Of a stretch of DNA of 43,778 bases, positions 14,374 through 23,772 are shown one piece after another (position 1 is the first letter of the stretch; each line of letters starts with the position of its first letter). Position numbers and translations under genes: made by a program. Source of the DNA: Chlamydiota bacterium (GTDB lineage: Bacteria; Chlamydiota; Chlamydiia; Chlamydiales; Simkaniaceae); assembly GCA_011065165.1 (NCBI GenBank), contig JAAKFF010000003.1, forward strand, positions 1 to 43,778, given 5' to 3'. The notes under the pieces are model-generated. The model ran no database searches, was not told the DNA's origin, and saw only the letters and a list, made by a program, of their open reading frames with translations.

Positions 14374-16794
14374 TTATTTCTGTTTTTTTGGCTCAACCAC
14401 GATCTCTCGCGAGCCCTTTTGCGGCGGATTCTTACTCTTTCTCTTAGACATATACCACTGCTGCAGGATCTGGAGCGACATGGAAGAGAGCCAGTAGATA
14501 TTCAACCCTGAGGGGAATTTATAGAACATAAAGGTGAAGACGATTGTCATAATCATCCCCATCTTCTGCTGCTGCTTCTGCTGATCTGTCATGGAGCCGC
14601 TCTTCTTGTTTTTCGCGGCTGCCATCTTCTGCTGGAAGAACATCACTACACCCAAAAGGATCGGTAGGAGGTGAAACTGCGTTCCAAAGAAGGGGAGTGG
14701 ATAGCTCCATGAGAAGAGAACATCAGGAGCAGTTAGGTTATTGATCCACCCGGGAATAAAGGAGGCTCCTCTGAGAGAGAAGGTCGATTTAAGGAGGTCG
14801 AACATCCCAAAGAGGAAAGGCATCTGAATGATGAGGGGCAAGCAGCCTCCGAAGGGATTCACCTTATGCTCCTTGTAGAAGGCCATCACCTCCATCTGAG
14901 CTCTCTTCGGATCTTTCTTATGTTTATCCTGAAGTTTTTTGAGCTTGGGACTCACCTCTTGCATCTTGAGAGTAGACTTGATCGACCAGGCGTTGAGTGG
15001 ATACATCATGAGCCGCAGCATGACAGTGAGCAATATGATAGAGAGTCCCCATGATCCCGTCAGAGTATGAAAGAAGTTCATGATGAAATAGAGGAACTTG
15101 GCGAAGGGCTCCGAAATGAAGGAGAACCAGCCATGAAAGCTCTGCGTCTCAATATATCTAGGGCTATATCCCGTGATAGGATCGGTGAAAGTTGCATCTA
15201 CCAGCTTGAGGGTTGAGTGGTCCAGCGGTCCTGCATAGAGGCGGAAGGTCATCGGCTCAGAAGAACGTTTGAGCGGCATATAGAGTTCATAGCCAGGGTA
15301 TTTACTGGCAGGATAGAGATCGTAGTTTGAGTCGATTAATACTATGCGAGAGGGGTCCGCATTTCCTGCGATATTGTTCGCCTGAAAACCATATCCGATC
15401 TCACTTAAGGGATCCATAATCAGCACAAAATAGCCGTTTGAGTTAGCCACCCAATCAGGCTGAAACGAGCTCATCGTTGTTGCAGTCTTGGGAAGCGAGA
15501 GTTTTTCTACAACAGGGCGGTTATTTTGCACGGTGCTGTACTTAATTATAGGAGCAGCACTTCCAGAGATCAACTCTACTTCAGGCACCCCTGAGGAGAC
15601 CCAGAGTCCACTGGTGTTCCCCTCAACTTTAATCGTAGCGATCAGGCAGTATGGAGCATCCGCCCCCTCTTCAGGGAAGTGGTATGTTTTGATGATACGT
15701 CGTGAAGGGAACTTTGCCTCAAATTGGATCATCTTATCATTGAAACCGAGCAGAGTGTAAAAGGCCTCAGAGCTCTCTGGATCCTCAGAGATCGTATTGA
15801 ATGCGTAATACCTCGGGGGGATCGTGTAGGGAGGGTAACTGCTGCCGGGCTCAATGCCCCGTCTCAATAGAGGATAGTAGCCCCCCTTAGTAGGCTGCTT
15901 CAATATAGTTTCACCGCTCTCTCTCTGACTCACATGGTAGGGATTTAATGGAAAGAGGGCATTACTTGGGTATCTTTTGTCGATGATTCGGTCAAAATCG
16001 ATCGGTAAGACCACACTCTCACTATCTTTTTCCGTCCTGAAAGGAAGGTTGATCTCAGCGATAGCGCCCCCTAAGTTGGAGAAGACCACCTGCATCGACT
16101 CATTCTCTAAGACATAAAATTTCTGCTGATCGATCGTTTTTTGAGGAAGAGACTCAATGCGGTACTCAGTGAGGGCGTTGAAATGGGTCAGCTTAGAGAG
16201 GGGCTTAAAGGATTGATTGCTGCTATTATAGACGCCAACGGGAAAGAAGCTCCCTCCCGATTGATAGAGAACAATCGCATCCCATTTGGGGAGAAAAGCA
16301 GGAAAAAAGAGCTGTCCATCATCAAATTCTGCAAGGACTACCTCCGCCTCTTCGCCTCCACTAAAAGTGACCACTTGTAGATCATGCGTGCCCACTTGAG
16401 GAACGTAGGTCGAAGAGATTCCAGGATTGGGTGAAGAGCTATAGAGTGCAAAATGGTCGTCTGTCTGGATTAAGGTGGCACTCTTTCCCTCTATGGTGAC
16501 ACTCTTCGGCCACTCCTTCTGCCATGAGATCGTCAAATAGGAGTCCTTCTCCGTCACAACTGCCCAGGAGACAGCTCTCTCTTCATCATAGATACGTACA
16601 ACAGGGAGCTGATTGAGGTTGGCGGTGCGCTCAGAAGCATTTTTCTGGTTTGCTACCCTCTCCTCTTGTGCAATCTTCTCTTTTCGCGCTTGGTAGGCTT
16701 GGTATTCTTGCTGCTTCTTGGACGTATAGTATTGATTTACAAAGAAAAAGAGAGTCGTCATCGACAACACAAAGATGATAAAACGTTTGTTCAT
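14374..16794 (-). CDS. yidC: Membrane protein insertase YidC (60 kDa inner-membrane protein)
   Basis: This 806-residue insertase integrates proteins into the inner membrane, alone or with SecYEG. An N-terminal anchor (FIIFVLSMTTLFFFVNQYY) and a Gln/Glu-rich linker lead to a very large periplasmic domain (about 50-560), longer than in E. coli (548 residues in total) but usual in chlamydiae. The Oxa1-like core follows: WGLSIILLTVMLRLMMYPLN, with the hydrophilic-groove Arg inside LMLRL; KMQEVSPKLKKLQ; PLIIQMPFLFGMFDLL; and FPSGLNIYWLSS. The C-terminal tail is strongly basic, suiting ribosome contact. Its neighbour is dnaA. Confidence 0.95.
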   Translation of the reverse strand: MNKRFIIFVLSMTTLFFFVNQYYTSKKQQEYQAYQARKEKIAQEERVANQKNASERTANLNQLPVVRIYDEERAVSWAVVTEKDSYLTISWQKEWPKSVTIEGKSATLIQTDDHFALYSSSPNPGISSTYVPQVGTHDLQVVTFSGGEEAEVVLAEFDDGQLFFPAFLPKWDAIVLYQSGGSFFPVGVYNSSNQSFKPLSKLTHFNALTEYRIESLPQKTIDQQKFYVLENESMQVVFSNLGGAIAEINLPFRTEKDSESVVLPIDFDRIIDKRYPSNALFPLNPYHVSQRESGETILKQPTKGGYYPLLRRGIEPGSSYPPYTIPPRYYAFNTISEDPESSEAFYTLLGFNDKMIQFEAKFPSRRIIKTYHFPEEGADAPYCLIATIKVEGNTSGLWVSSGVPEVELISGSAAPIIKYSTVQNNRPVVEKLSLPKTATTMSSFQPDWVANSNGYFVLIMDPLSEIGYGFQANNIAGNADPSRIVLIDSNYDLYPASKYPGYELYMPLKRSSEPMTFRLYAGPLDHSTLKLVDATFTDPITGYSPRYIETQSFHGWFSFISEPFAKFLYFIMNFFHTLTGSWGLSIILLTVMLRLMMYPLNAWSIKSTLKMQEVSPKLKKLQDKHKKDPKRAQMEVMAFYKEHKVNPFGGCLPLIIQMPFLFGMFDLLKSTFSLRGASFIPGWINNLTAPDVLFSWSYPLPFFGTQFHLLPILLGVVMFFQQKMAAAKNKKSGSMTDQQKQQQKMGMIMTIVFTFMFYKFPSGLNIYWLSSMSLQILQQWYMSKRKSKNPPQKGSREIVVEPKKQK

Positions 16795-16848
16795 TTGGCA
16801 GTTGACCCATAAAATTTATCGATGTTTTACTCTAGCAGAAAAAAGAAA

Positions 16849-16854
16849 ATTATA
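16849..16854 (-). promoter_or_regulatory. Probable extended -10 promoter of yidC-dnaA
   Basis: On the minus strand the sequence is TGGTATAAT, a perfect TATAAT with an upstream TGn. A TTGTCT lies 19 bp further up, which is a loose -35. The yidC ATG is 54 bp downstream of the -10 box. The same TGn-TATAAT form occurs upstream of dciA-gyrB at 32898. Confidence 0.5.
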
Positions 16855-16887
16855 CCAGACCAAAGAGAGACCCAGACAAAAGAAAGA

Positions 16888-18933
16888 TTAAGTATTTGCA
16901 CTTTGCTGGAGTTTTGCAAGAAACGAATTGAAGCCCTCTGTCTCCATCACATTTTCCAGCCATTCGTCCTCTAGAATCTCTTCAATTATCGGCAATCCAT
17001 CAAAGCTCTTCGCCCTGTCGAGAAAGCGGAGAGAGCTCTCCAGATCACCCAATAGAGAGTAGAGGCAGGCGAGAGAGTAGTAGGCATTGACATTGCCCAG
17101 TTTCGCCGCCTTGATCATCTTATATTCCGCTTCACGGAAATAGTGGTCAGATTCTACATCGCTCTCTAGAAGATCCCCGAGATTGACCAAGGTGAGAGAC
17201 CAATCAAGAATAATCTGGTCGTTCTCTCGCTCTCTCTGATGGGCGATGCGGAAGTGGTGGATGGCGCGCTCAAAGAGTTCAGGTTCATTTGTGAGCTCGG
17301 CATAGTGACTATAAACGAGTGCCATTCGATAGTGGATAGCGGGGAACTCGGGCTTTACTGCCAGAACATGGTTGAGCAGCTCGAGCGCTCTCTGGTAGTG
17401 GCTATCGCTCTCAATAAAGCCTGCCAGGTGATCGAGTGCACAGGCGCAGTGAAAGAGCCAGTCGGGATGGTGGTAGGCTGCATTTTTCTGCATGTTGAGC
17501 GCGCTGTCAAAGTGGTAGAGAGAGAGCTCAAGCGTCTCCTGATCTTGAATGAGCTCCCCATATTTCGAAAGAGAGATCGCATAGTGACAGTGCGTGGTGC
17601 TGCTCACTTGGAGGTTCAACGCACGTTTAAAAAAGCGGCAGGAGCGCTCGAAACTCCTCTCGTCTTGATCTATCATAGCTGAAGCAAATGAGCTGCGCCC
17701 TATGCCGTACCAGAGCTTATGGTGGGTGCGGTCCAAGCTTAACCCCTCCTGGAAGCTCTCGGTGGCTTGAAAGAAATAATCAGAGTCGTTGTAGTAGACT
17801 CCTAATGCATGTAAGACCCGTCCATGCGAGTAGAGGATCTCTGGATCTTCATACTTTTCAACAAGGGGATTGATCTTTTTCTGTGCATCATGAAGAGACT
17901 TAATTCTATCAGTCAAGACTCCGATTAGGGCGAGAGCCTCGGCCCAAACGCCCATCACATAGGGGTCGCTTGTGTCGTAACGGTGTGCCAGTTGGCACTT
18001 TTCAGCGCATGCACGTAGCTTCTTCACATCATGAAAGGTAGATCCTGATTCTAGAAGAAGACGCGCCCACTCTAAATAGACCCCTTTCCCTACGTTCGAG
18101 AGCTGCGTGGCGGTTGCGTAGCACTCATCTGCTTGGGAAAAGTGGTCATCATCGTGCGTAATGCTGTAGAGAGTTTGCAAGGCAAGAGCGAGTTTAAACC
18201 ATCCCTCGCTCGATGAGATATCGATTGAAATCGCTTTTTTATAGGTGTTGATAGCCTTAATTAAGAGCCTAAGATCGTTTGTCTTCTTCCCGAGAGTAAA
18301 GGTGGCGCTTGCGAAGTTCACCCAGAACTCTGTCGGAAGATCGCCATGGAATGTGGTGGCTCTCTCGTAAGCTTTGATCGCCTCATGATAGTCTGAGGGC
18401 TCTTCAGAAATTTCCGCAAGTTTTGTCCAGATATCACCAGAATCCCAGTAGAGATCGGCAAGAACGTCGGAGGGCTGCCCAGAGCAGAGTGAGAGAGCCC
18501 TGTCATACTTTTTGCGGGCGTTCAAGAAGTAGCTAGGTTCCGCCCTTCTCATTCCCAAAAAGTAGAGGGTATTGCCCCAGATATGCCACGCTTCGAAGTC
18601 TGTTGGGTCAAGAGAGGTTGCCCTTTTGAAGCGTCTGCTTGCAAGGACAAGTTCGTTCTCGTTCCCTTCATGACTTCCATATTCAAAAAGAGCGAGACCC
18701 ACCTCGATGTAGAGTCGGGGATTTAATGGGTCAAGCTTGAGTGCCATCTCAAAGAATTCAAGGCCCGATCTATCTCCATGAAGCAGTCTAAATTCACCCT
18801 TTCGAACGAGCGTATTACTCAGCGCTGAGTAGTCCTGTTTTTTGAGCTCCTCGATAGGTTGTCCTAACTCCTCCTCTCCAGAGGAGGGAAGCCCAATATC
18901 AGATGAATGTCTTAGATGCTTTACCTTTGCCAT
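16888..18933 (-). CDS. Tetratricopeptide-repeat protein
   Basis: This protein of about 681 residues is built almost entirely of TPR-like helical hairpins with 34-40 residue spacing, carrying alternating W/Y/F, Leu, Gly and Ala at TPR positions (for example NPRLYIEVGLALFEYGS, DFEAWHIWGNTLYFLG, SEGWFKLALALQTLY, HKLWYGIGRSSFASA). It has no signal peptide or membrane helix. I start at the ATG at 18933 (MAKVKHLRHSSD) because the upstream extension begins at TTG, though the Shine-Dalgarno site is weak for both. TPR arrays scaffold protein complexes, and in chlamydiae some serve type III secretion or envelope functions. The partner is unknown. The gene lies upstream of yidC on the same strand. Confidence 0.75.
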   Translation of the reverse strand: MAKVKHLRHSSDIGLPSSGEEELGQPIEELKKQDYSALSNTLVRKGEFRLLHGDRSGLEFFEMALKLDPLNPRLYIEVGLALFEYGSHEGNENELVLASRRFKRATSLDPTDFEAWHIWGNTLYFLGMRRAEPSYFLNARKKYDRALSLCSGQPSDVLADLYWDSGDIWTKLAEISEEPSDYHEAIKAYERATTFHGDLPTEFWVNFASATFTLGKKTNDLRLLIKAINTYKKAISIDISSSEGWFKLALALQTLYSITHDDDHFSQADECYATATQLSNVGKGVYLEWARLLLESGSTFHDVKKLRACAEKCQLAHRYDTSDPYVMGVWAEALALIGVLTDRIKSLHDAQKKINPLVEKYEDPEILYSHGRVLHALGVYYNDSDYFFQATESFQEGLSLDRTHHKLWYGIGRSSFASAMIDQDERSFERSCRFFKRALNLQVSSTTHCHYAISLSKYGELIQDQETLELSLYHFDSALNMQKNAAYHHPDWLFHCACALDHLAGFIESDSHYQRALELLNHVLAVKPEFPAIHYRMALVYSHYAELTNEPELFERAIHHFRIAHQRERENDQIILDWSLTLVNLGDLLESDVESDHYFREAEYKMIKAAKLGNVNAYYSLACLYSLLGDLESSLRFLDRAKSFDGLPIIEEILEDEWLENVMETEGFNSFLAKLQQSANT

Positions 18934-19093
18934 ATGAGATCCAACTGTTGAATTGACATGAGTATAGGACAGCCTCCGATTTTCGACAATGGGGAGATCG
19001 ATCAAAAAAACAGTTCAGCTGATTCTATTTTTAAATCGAGTCCTCAATATAAAGGGTTTAAAAAAAGGATCTCTTAATCTAATATTATAGAAT

Positions 19094-19483
19094 ATGTTTA
19101 AATACAAAAGAACAATACGCGTTCAAGATACCGATTCAACTGGGGCTCTTTACTTTGCCAATCAACTTCAGATCGGGCTAGAGGCTTTTGAAGAGTTTCT
19201 TTTGCAGAAAGACTTTTCTTTAGGAGAGATGATCGCTCGAGGAGAGTTTCTCCTCCCTATCGTCCATGCTGAGGCCGATTTTCTCGCCCCCTTGATCGTT
19301 GGAGAGAGCATAGAGGCCACTCTCGCCTTCCAAATGGGTACCACCTCATTCACACACTTCTCAGAGATCCTCAAAGGTGGAGAGAAGGTAGGCAGCGTCT
19401 CTATCGTTCATGTCGTCTACTCACCCGAGACTAAATCCTCGATTCCGATTCCTCCCGAGTTGAAAAATATATTTACCATTTGA
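19094..19483 (+). CDS. Hotdog-fold acyl-CoA thioesterase (4HBT/YbgC type), candidate DHNA-CoA thioesterase
   Basis: This 129-residue single-domain hotdog protein begins with YKRTIRVQDTDSTGALYFAN, where the 4HBT family's catalytic Asp lies in the D-T-D-S-T-G loop. It ends with a strand pattern (VGSVSIVHVVYS) typical of the fold. The family hydrolyses acyl-CoA or acyl-ACP thioesters. The menaquinone operon starting at 19973 on the other strand has no gene for DHNA-CoA hydrolysis between MenB and MenA, and several known DHNA-CoA thioesterases are small hotdog proteins, so this is a good candidate for that step. The ATG lacks a close Shine-Dalgarno site (AAAGG lies about 27 bases away). Confidence 0.8.
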   Translation: MFKYKRTIRVQDTDSTGALYFANQLQIGLEAFEEFLLQKDFSLGEMIARGEFLLPIVHAEADFLAPLIVGESIEATLAFQMGTTSFTHFSEILKGGEKVGSVSIVHVVYSPETKSSIPIPPELKNIFTI

Positions 19484-19563
19484 CGGAGAGTTTCTTCTTG
19501 TTATTAATCAAAATTTTTACGACAATCCTTTTTCTATAGTGAGTGAAGGAGAAAAGGCTATCT

Positions 19564-20022
19564 ATGTCAATTGAAGGATATGCAAAGTCAGCAGGATATG
19601 ACGATCTAGGACGACTGGGTTACCACACCCTCTTCTTGACTAGCGCTTTTACGGCAGGGAGTCTGATCATTCCTGTTTTTTTGAATAACTTCAATCTGAG
19701 ATCTCATATTATCTTCGGATTGATTGAGGGAGCATCGATCAGCCTTCTCTTTAATAACAGTTATATTAAGAAGATAGAACCTAAGTTAATAGAGCGATTT
19801 CCTGAGAAGGAAGCTGCAATGGAAACAGCAGCAAAGATCACGCAGTTCTTCATTATTTTTGGTCTCCCCTTGCTCGTAGCAAAGATTTTCACCCCACTCT
19901 TCTCACATAGGGTCAGCTGGACTCGTATGTTTGAGGTGGGAGCGCTCTATAATGGTGGGGTCTATTTAGCTGCTACTCACGCATACGTGACGTTAACGGA
20001 AGATAAGCCACAGGAAGCTTAA
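19564..20022 (+). CDS. Small membrane protein of unknown function
   Basis: This 152-residue product begins at the ATG at 19564, preceded by AAGGAG and AAAAGG; a GTG at 19543 is an alternative. Three or four hydrophobic segments occur: FLTSAFTAGSLIIPVFL, a weaker IIFGLIEGASISLLF, ITQFFIIFGLPLLVAKIF and VGALYNGGVYLAATHAYV. A cytosolic-looking charged loop (KKIEPKLIERFPEKEAA) lies between. I do not recognise the family. In chlamydiae such short multi-helix proteins can be inclusion membrane proteins, but the classic bilobed hairpin is not clear here. Its last 50 bp overlap the 3' end of menE on the other strand. Confidence 0.6.
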   Translation: MSIEGYAKSAGYDDLGRLGYHTLFLTSAFTAGSLIIPVFLNNFNLRSHIIFGLIEGASISLLFNNSYIKKIEPKLIERFPEKEAAMETAAKITQFFIIFGLPLLVAKIFTPLFSHRVSWTRMFEVGALYNGGVYLAATHAYVTLTEDKPQEA

Positions 20023-21292
20023 ATTTCGGCAGAATCTTTGCAAGGTGAGCTCTAACTCTCTCCTCATTATACCCCTCTTCACTCTCTATATAGGCAACGG
20101 GCCTGAACCCGAACTCTTCATCGGGGATGGGGAGGACCTCGGCCCGATCAACTCCTTCGATCGAGTCCAAGACTCTTTCGATCTCTTCTGGATGGATATT
20201 TTCGCCGCCACTAATAAAAAGCCGATCTTTGCGTCCGATCATCTGAAGGCCTCGCTTGGGAGAATACTCTCCCAGATCTCGACTGCAAAACCAACCCTCC
20301 TCATTGAGGGGGAGGGAGAGACCCTCTACCTGATCGAAATATCCCTGGAAGAGCGTCTTACCACGAAGATAGATTTCTCCATCTTCTGCGATCTTCATCT
20401 CTCTATAGGGAAGTGGGTGTCCTAAGGAGAAGCTGTGAGGGTCATAGTGCGTTGCTATTTGAGAGCTCATCTCAGTCATTCCATAGGTCGGGTATACGGT
20501 AAGAGCGCTCTGCACAGCTCTGTTGTAGAGCTTAATGTTAAGGTTGGCTCCACCAAGGAGAATCTGCATATTCTTGCCAGGATTTGAGGTTTTGAGTAGG
20601 CGAGAGAGCTGCGTAGGAATGAGAGAGAGGTGGGTAGCGCGTGGATCGTCGATCTCCTCAGAGAGGAGAAGAGTCGCTCCTGCTAAGAACGTGCGAAAGA
20701 GAATTGCAATGCCAGCGACGTGATAGAGAGGGAGAGAGAGAAGGTAGTGGTCTCCAGGTTTAATCACCATCCGCCCATTCGATCCAAGTGCGCTGTAGTA
20801 GTGGTTGCCGAGAGAGTGGCAGGCGATTTTGGGAGTTGACGTCGTCCCAGAGGTGAAGAGATAGGTAGCGTGAGCCTCCTTATCGAGAAAAGTTTGAGGA
20901 GCTCTCACTCGGCTCTTAACAACCTTTGAAAAGGGGAGTGTGATCTGCTTTACTTTGGGGAAGCTCGATCCATCAGGTGTGAGAAAGAAGGTCGCTCCAC
21001 ACGCGTCGAGACTCTGCGAAATCGACTCGTGAGGAAGGTAGACATTCAGAGGAATTGCGATCGCTCCAATTCGAAAGAGGGCAAAAAAGAGGAGTGGAGT
21101 GGGGAACTCTTTTGTCGGATAGAGGGCGACACGCTCCCCCCTCATTACCCCCTCAGCCTTCAACGCTCTAGCAATCCCTTCAATCAGCTCATGACACTCT
21201 GCAAAGCTCCAAGTCTGTCTATTGGAGCGGAGTGCAACGCTCTCTCCAGACTCTCTACCATGTAATGAGAAGGGGCATTCAAATGATCTCAT
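19973..21292 (-). CDS. menE: o-Succinylbenzoate-CoA ligase MenE, atypical C-terminus
   Basis: This ANL-superfamily ligase of 439 residues activates o-succinylbenzoate to its CoA ester through an acyl-adenylate. Visible motifs are YLFTSGTTSTPKIACHSLGN (P-loop, A3), TVYPTYGMTEMSSQIAT (A5), FCSRDLGEY (A7, usually G/T-D) and IGRKDRLFISGGENIHPEEIE (A8). The C-terminus ends AYLPLTSRMRE, so the usual A10 catalytic lysine motif (T-G-K-I) reads T-S-R-M and the protein stops just after. I start at the ATG at 21292, which overlaps menC by 14 bp; a longer frame to 21394 has no family-like sequence. It is the last gene of the men operon, and its 3' end overlaps the convergent gene at 19564. Confidence 0.88.
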   Translation of the reverse strand: MRSFECPFSLHGRESGESVALRSNRQTWSFAECHELIEGIARALKAEGVMRGERVALYPTKEFPTPLLFFALFRIGAIAIPLNVYLPHESISQSLDACGATFFLTPDGSSFPKVKQITLPFSKVVKSRVRAPQTFLDKEAHATYLFTSGTTSTPKIACHSLGNHYYSALGSNGRMVIKPGDHYLLSLPLYHVAGIAILFRTFLAGATLLLSEEIDDPRATHLSLIPTQLSRLLKTSNPGKNMQILLGGANLNIKLYNRAVQSALTVYPTYGMTEMSSQIATHYDPHSFSLGHPLPYREMKIAEDGEIYLRGKTLFQGYFDQVEGLSLPLNEEGWFCSRDLGEYSPKRGLQMIGRKDRLFISGGENIHPEEIERVLDSIEGVDRAEVLPIPDEEFGFRPVAYIESEEGYNEERVRAHLAKILPKFKLPVAYLPLTSRMRE

Positions 21293-22079
21293 CGAGAAGT
21301 ACCTGAACCTTATCCATTTTGAGCCTCCATCTCTTCGGGAAATAGAGGATATTATTCTCCACGTAGGGCTCCTCTTCGAAGAGAGGCTCTTCAAAGAGAT
21401 GAGAGGTTCCCAGCCCCATCGGTTTAAGAGGGAGCTTCAGGCGAAGCGAGAGTTTCGCAATCTGATAGATCCCTAATTCTGTCTCATAGCTGCTACTTAA
21501 AATAAAATCGATTCCTTTCTCAATTTTCGGGAGAGGAGAGCCGTGCATCGTTGGTTTGATGATATGAGCGACGACATTGGGATAGGGGGGGAGTTCTCCC
21601 TCTCTCAGCGACTCATCGAGTGCGACAGGATAGGGAAAGTCCTCAGCCCTCTCTCCAGGAAGGAGAGGCTCCTCGAAGTACTCTACATCAGGAAAGTGGC
21701 GTGCAAAAGATAGAGCATCCTCCAGTGTCCACCTCCGGTTGAAGTCGATGCGCATCTGAGGGCTCCTCGCCACCTCCTTCAGCGCCTCCTCGACACTTAA
21801 GTGGCCCACTTTGCACTTTATCTTTATAGGAATAGACGGGAGATCGATCGGATTGCGCAGGTCAAGAAGTGCGCTCTGGTAACCAAACTGCACCGAAGGA
21901 AGTAGGTAGCTCTCTTTCTGAAAGTCTTCAAACGCCTCATCCAAACTCTCCCTGCTAAATCCCGGAAGCGGAGCGATCTCTCCCCATCCCTCCCTCTCAC
22001 CATCTCTTAACCGCAATAAAAAGCCCTCTCGTATAATCTCTTTAAAAGGGCGGGAGTAGCGATATAGCGTGCGTCTCAT
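21279..22079 (-). CDS. menC: o-Succinylbenzoate synthase MenC
   Basis: This enolase-superfamily enzyme of about 266 residues dehydrates SHCHC to o-succinylbenzoate. The active-site residues are recognisable: KIKCKVG (lysine pair), RIDFNRRW (first metal Asp), YFEEPLLPGE (Glu), VALDESLREG (Asp-Glu) and HIIKPTMHG (catalytic Lys). An ATG at 22079 overlaps the menA stop as ATGA, so I use it in preference to the in-frame ATG at 22091. The product is shorter than E. coli MenC (320) but covers the core. The product of this step is the substrate of the overlapping downstream menE. Confidence 0.86.
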   Translation of the reverse strand: MRRTLYRYSRPFKEIIREGFLLRLRDGEREGWGEIAPLPGFSRESLDEAFEDFQKESYLLPSVQFGYQSALLDLRNPIDLPSIPIKIKCKVGHLSVEEALKEVARSPQMRIDFNRRWTLEDALSFARHFPDVEYFEEPLLPGERAEDFPYPVALDESLREGELPPYPNVVAHIIKPTMHGSPLPKIEKGIDFILSSSYETELGIYQIAKLSLRLKLPLKPMGLGTSHLFEEPLFEEEPYVENNILYFPKRWRLKMDKVQVLLDEII

Positions 22080-22939
22080 GAGCTCATCCACCCCGCGGTA
22101 AAGAGGAGGGTGTAGAGAGTGAGAATCTTTCCCACTTTTGGAAAGAGGGGTGCGATCTCTCCCTTGCTAAATAGAGAGCGAATGAGGGGGAAGGCAAAAG
22201 CCGCGCTACCCATCGCTATGAGAGATAGAAGATGGGTATGGGTGAGCTGGAAGAGATAGAGGGGAATGAGCGATGGGAGTATGAGGCAGAGGGCTGCCTC
22301 CCATCTGCCAAAGCGAGAGCCAAAGCGGACAGGAAGCGTCCTTTTATTCACTCTGCGGTCTTGCTCGATATCGCGTAGATTGTTCAATGCGATGAGTGCA
22401 GTAGAGAGTAGGCCTGGAGCAAATCCCACAATGATAGCGATGGAGGAGAGCGTTCCCATCTGCAAATAGGCCGCGCCTGCCGTAGCAACGGGCCCGAAAA
22501 AAATGAGGACAAAGAGATCTCCCAGCCCTAGGTAACTCAGTGAGAAGGGGCCAGCCGTGTAGAGGTAGCCACAGAGGATGGCAAGAAGCGCCAGCGCTCC
22601 GATCTGCCACCCTCCAACTTGCATCAGATAGAGCCCTGTCATCGCAGCAACGCTGAAGACTCCCCAAGTCACCCTGCGCATCGTCTTCACGCTCACAGCT
22701 CCCGATTGAACGAGTCGCCGCGGTCCCTTGCGCTCCTTGGTATCTGCCCCTTTAAGGAAATCGATGTAGTCGTTAGCGAAGTTGGTGCCCACCTGGACTG
22801 CTAGCGCAAAGAGCAGGGTGGCTAAGAAGATGGAGAGGCGGAAAGCTCCGTTCCCATGAGCAACGACCGTTCCCAAAAGAACAGGAGAGATCGAGGCGAT
22901 CAGAGTCTTTGGGCGCATCCCTTCGATCCAGATCTTCAT
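22076..22939 (-). CDS. menA: 1,4-Dihydroxy-2-naphthoate prenyltransferase MenA
   Basis: This 287-residue UbiA-family membrane enzyme attaches a polyprenyl chain to DHNA and releases CO2, giving demethylmenaquinone. It has eight or nine hydrophobic segments. The prenyl-diphosphate motifs are [14 protein letters not shown] (NDxxD) followed by [12 protein letters not shown], and [15 protein letters not shown] (second Asp motif). The start ATG overlaps the menB stop by 4 bp (ATGA), and its stop overlaps menC, so translation is coupled on both sides. Confidence 0.93.
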   Translation of the reverse strand: MKIWIEGMRPKTLIASISPVLLGTVVAHGNGAFRLSIFLATLLFALAVQVGTNFANDYIDFLKGADTKERKGPRRLVQSGAVSVKTMRRVTWGVFSVAAMTGLYLMQVGGWQIGALALLAILCGYLYTAGPFSLSYLGLGDLFVLIFFGPVATAGAAYLQMGTLSSIAIIVGFAPGLLSTALIALNNLRDIEQDRRVNKRTLPVRFGSRFGRWEAALCLILPSLIPLYLFQLTHTHLLSLIAMGSAAFAFPLIRSLFSKGEIAPLFPKVGKILTLYTLLFTAGWMSS

Positions 22940-23772
22940 GGGCGCTTGGGGAATCTTGAGAAGTCAGGTTTTCTCTTCTCTAAAAAGGCTTGATGCCCCT
23001 CCTTGGCCTCCTCCGACATATAGTAGAGAAGGGTAGCGTTGCCTGCGAGCTCTTGCACTCCCGCTTGTCCGTCGCAGTCAGCATTTAGAGCCGCTTTAAG
23101 ACAGCGGATGGCGAGGGGGGAGTGTTCCAAGATTCTATCGCACCATTCAAGAGTGGTCGTCTCCAGCTGTTCATAGGGGACGACATGGTTGACCAGTCCC
23201 ATCTCAAGTGCTTCCTGAGCGCTATATTGCCGGCAGAGAAACCAGATCTCGCGCGCTTTTTTCTGCCCCACAATGCGGGCGAGATAGCCGGCACCAAATC
23301 CGCCATCAAACGACCCCACTTTGGGACCCGTCTGCCCGAAGATTGCGCTCTCGGCAGCAATCGTCAAGTCGCAGATCACATGAAGGACATGTCCACCTCC
23401 GATCGCATAGCCTGCCACCATCGCAACAACAGGTTTTGGGCAGCTGCGCACTGCCCGCTGAAAGTCGAGGACATTTAAACGGTGGATCCCTTCGCCATCC
23501 GAGTAGCCAGCCTCTCCACGAATCGACTGATCGCCGCCAGAGCAGAACGCCTTCTCTCCCTCTCCCGTCAGAATGATAACGCCGATTTTAGGGTCGTTGC
23601 GCGCATCATCTAGGGCAGCGATCATCTCTTGGACAGTCAAGGGACGAAAAGCGTTATGAATCTGGGGTCTGTTAATGGTGATCTTGGCAATACCAGGAAT
23701 TTTGTGGTATCTGATATCCGTATACTCACCTGCAACCTTCCAGGGAACTCTCTTTTCACTTATGGTACTCAT
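22936..23772 (-). CDS. menB: 1,4-Dihydroxy-2-naphthoyl-CoA synthase MenB
   Basis: This crotonase-fold enzyme of 278 residues cyclises o-succinylbenzoyl-CoA to DHNA-CoA. Signature stretches are [45 protein letters not shown] and [18 protein letters not shown]. The C-terminus ends DFSRFPKRP, the conserved MenB tail. The ATG at 23772 gives the standard length; a frame extending to 23838 runs inside menH in another phase and lacks family similarity. The start overlaps menH by 17 bp. Confidence 0.95.
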   Translation of the reverse strand: MSTISEKRVPWKVAGEYTDIRYHKIPGIAKITINRPQIHNAFRPLTVQEMIAALDDARNDPKIGVIILTGEGEKAFCSGGDQSIRGEAGYSDGEGIHRLNVLDFQRAVRSCPKPVVAMVAGYAIGGGHVLHVICDLTIAAESAIFGQTGPKVGSFDGGFGAGYLARIVGQKKAREIWFLCRQYSAQEALEMGLVNHVVPYEQLETTTLEWCDRILEHSPLAIRCLKAALNADCDGQAGVQELAGNATLLYYMSEEAKEGHQAFLEKRKPDFSRFPKRP

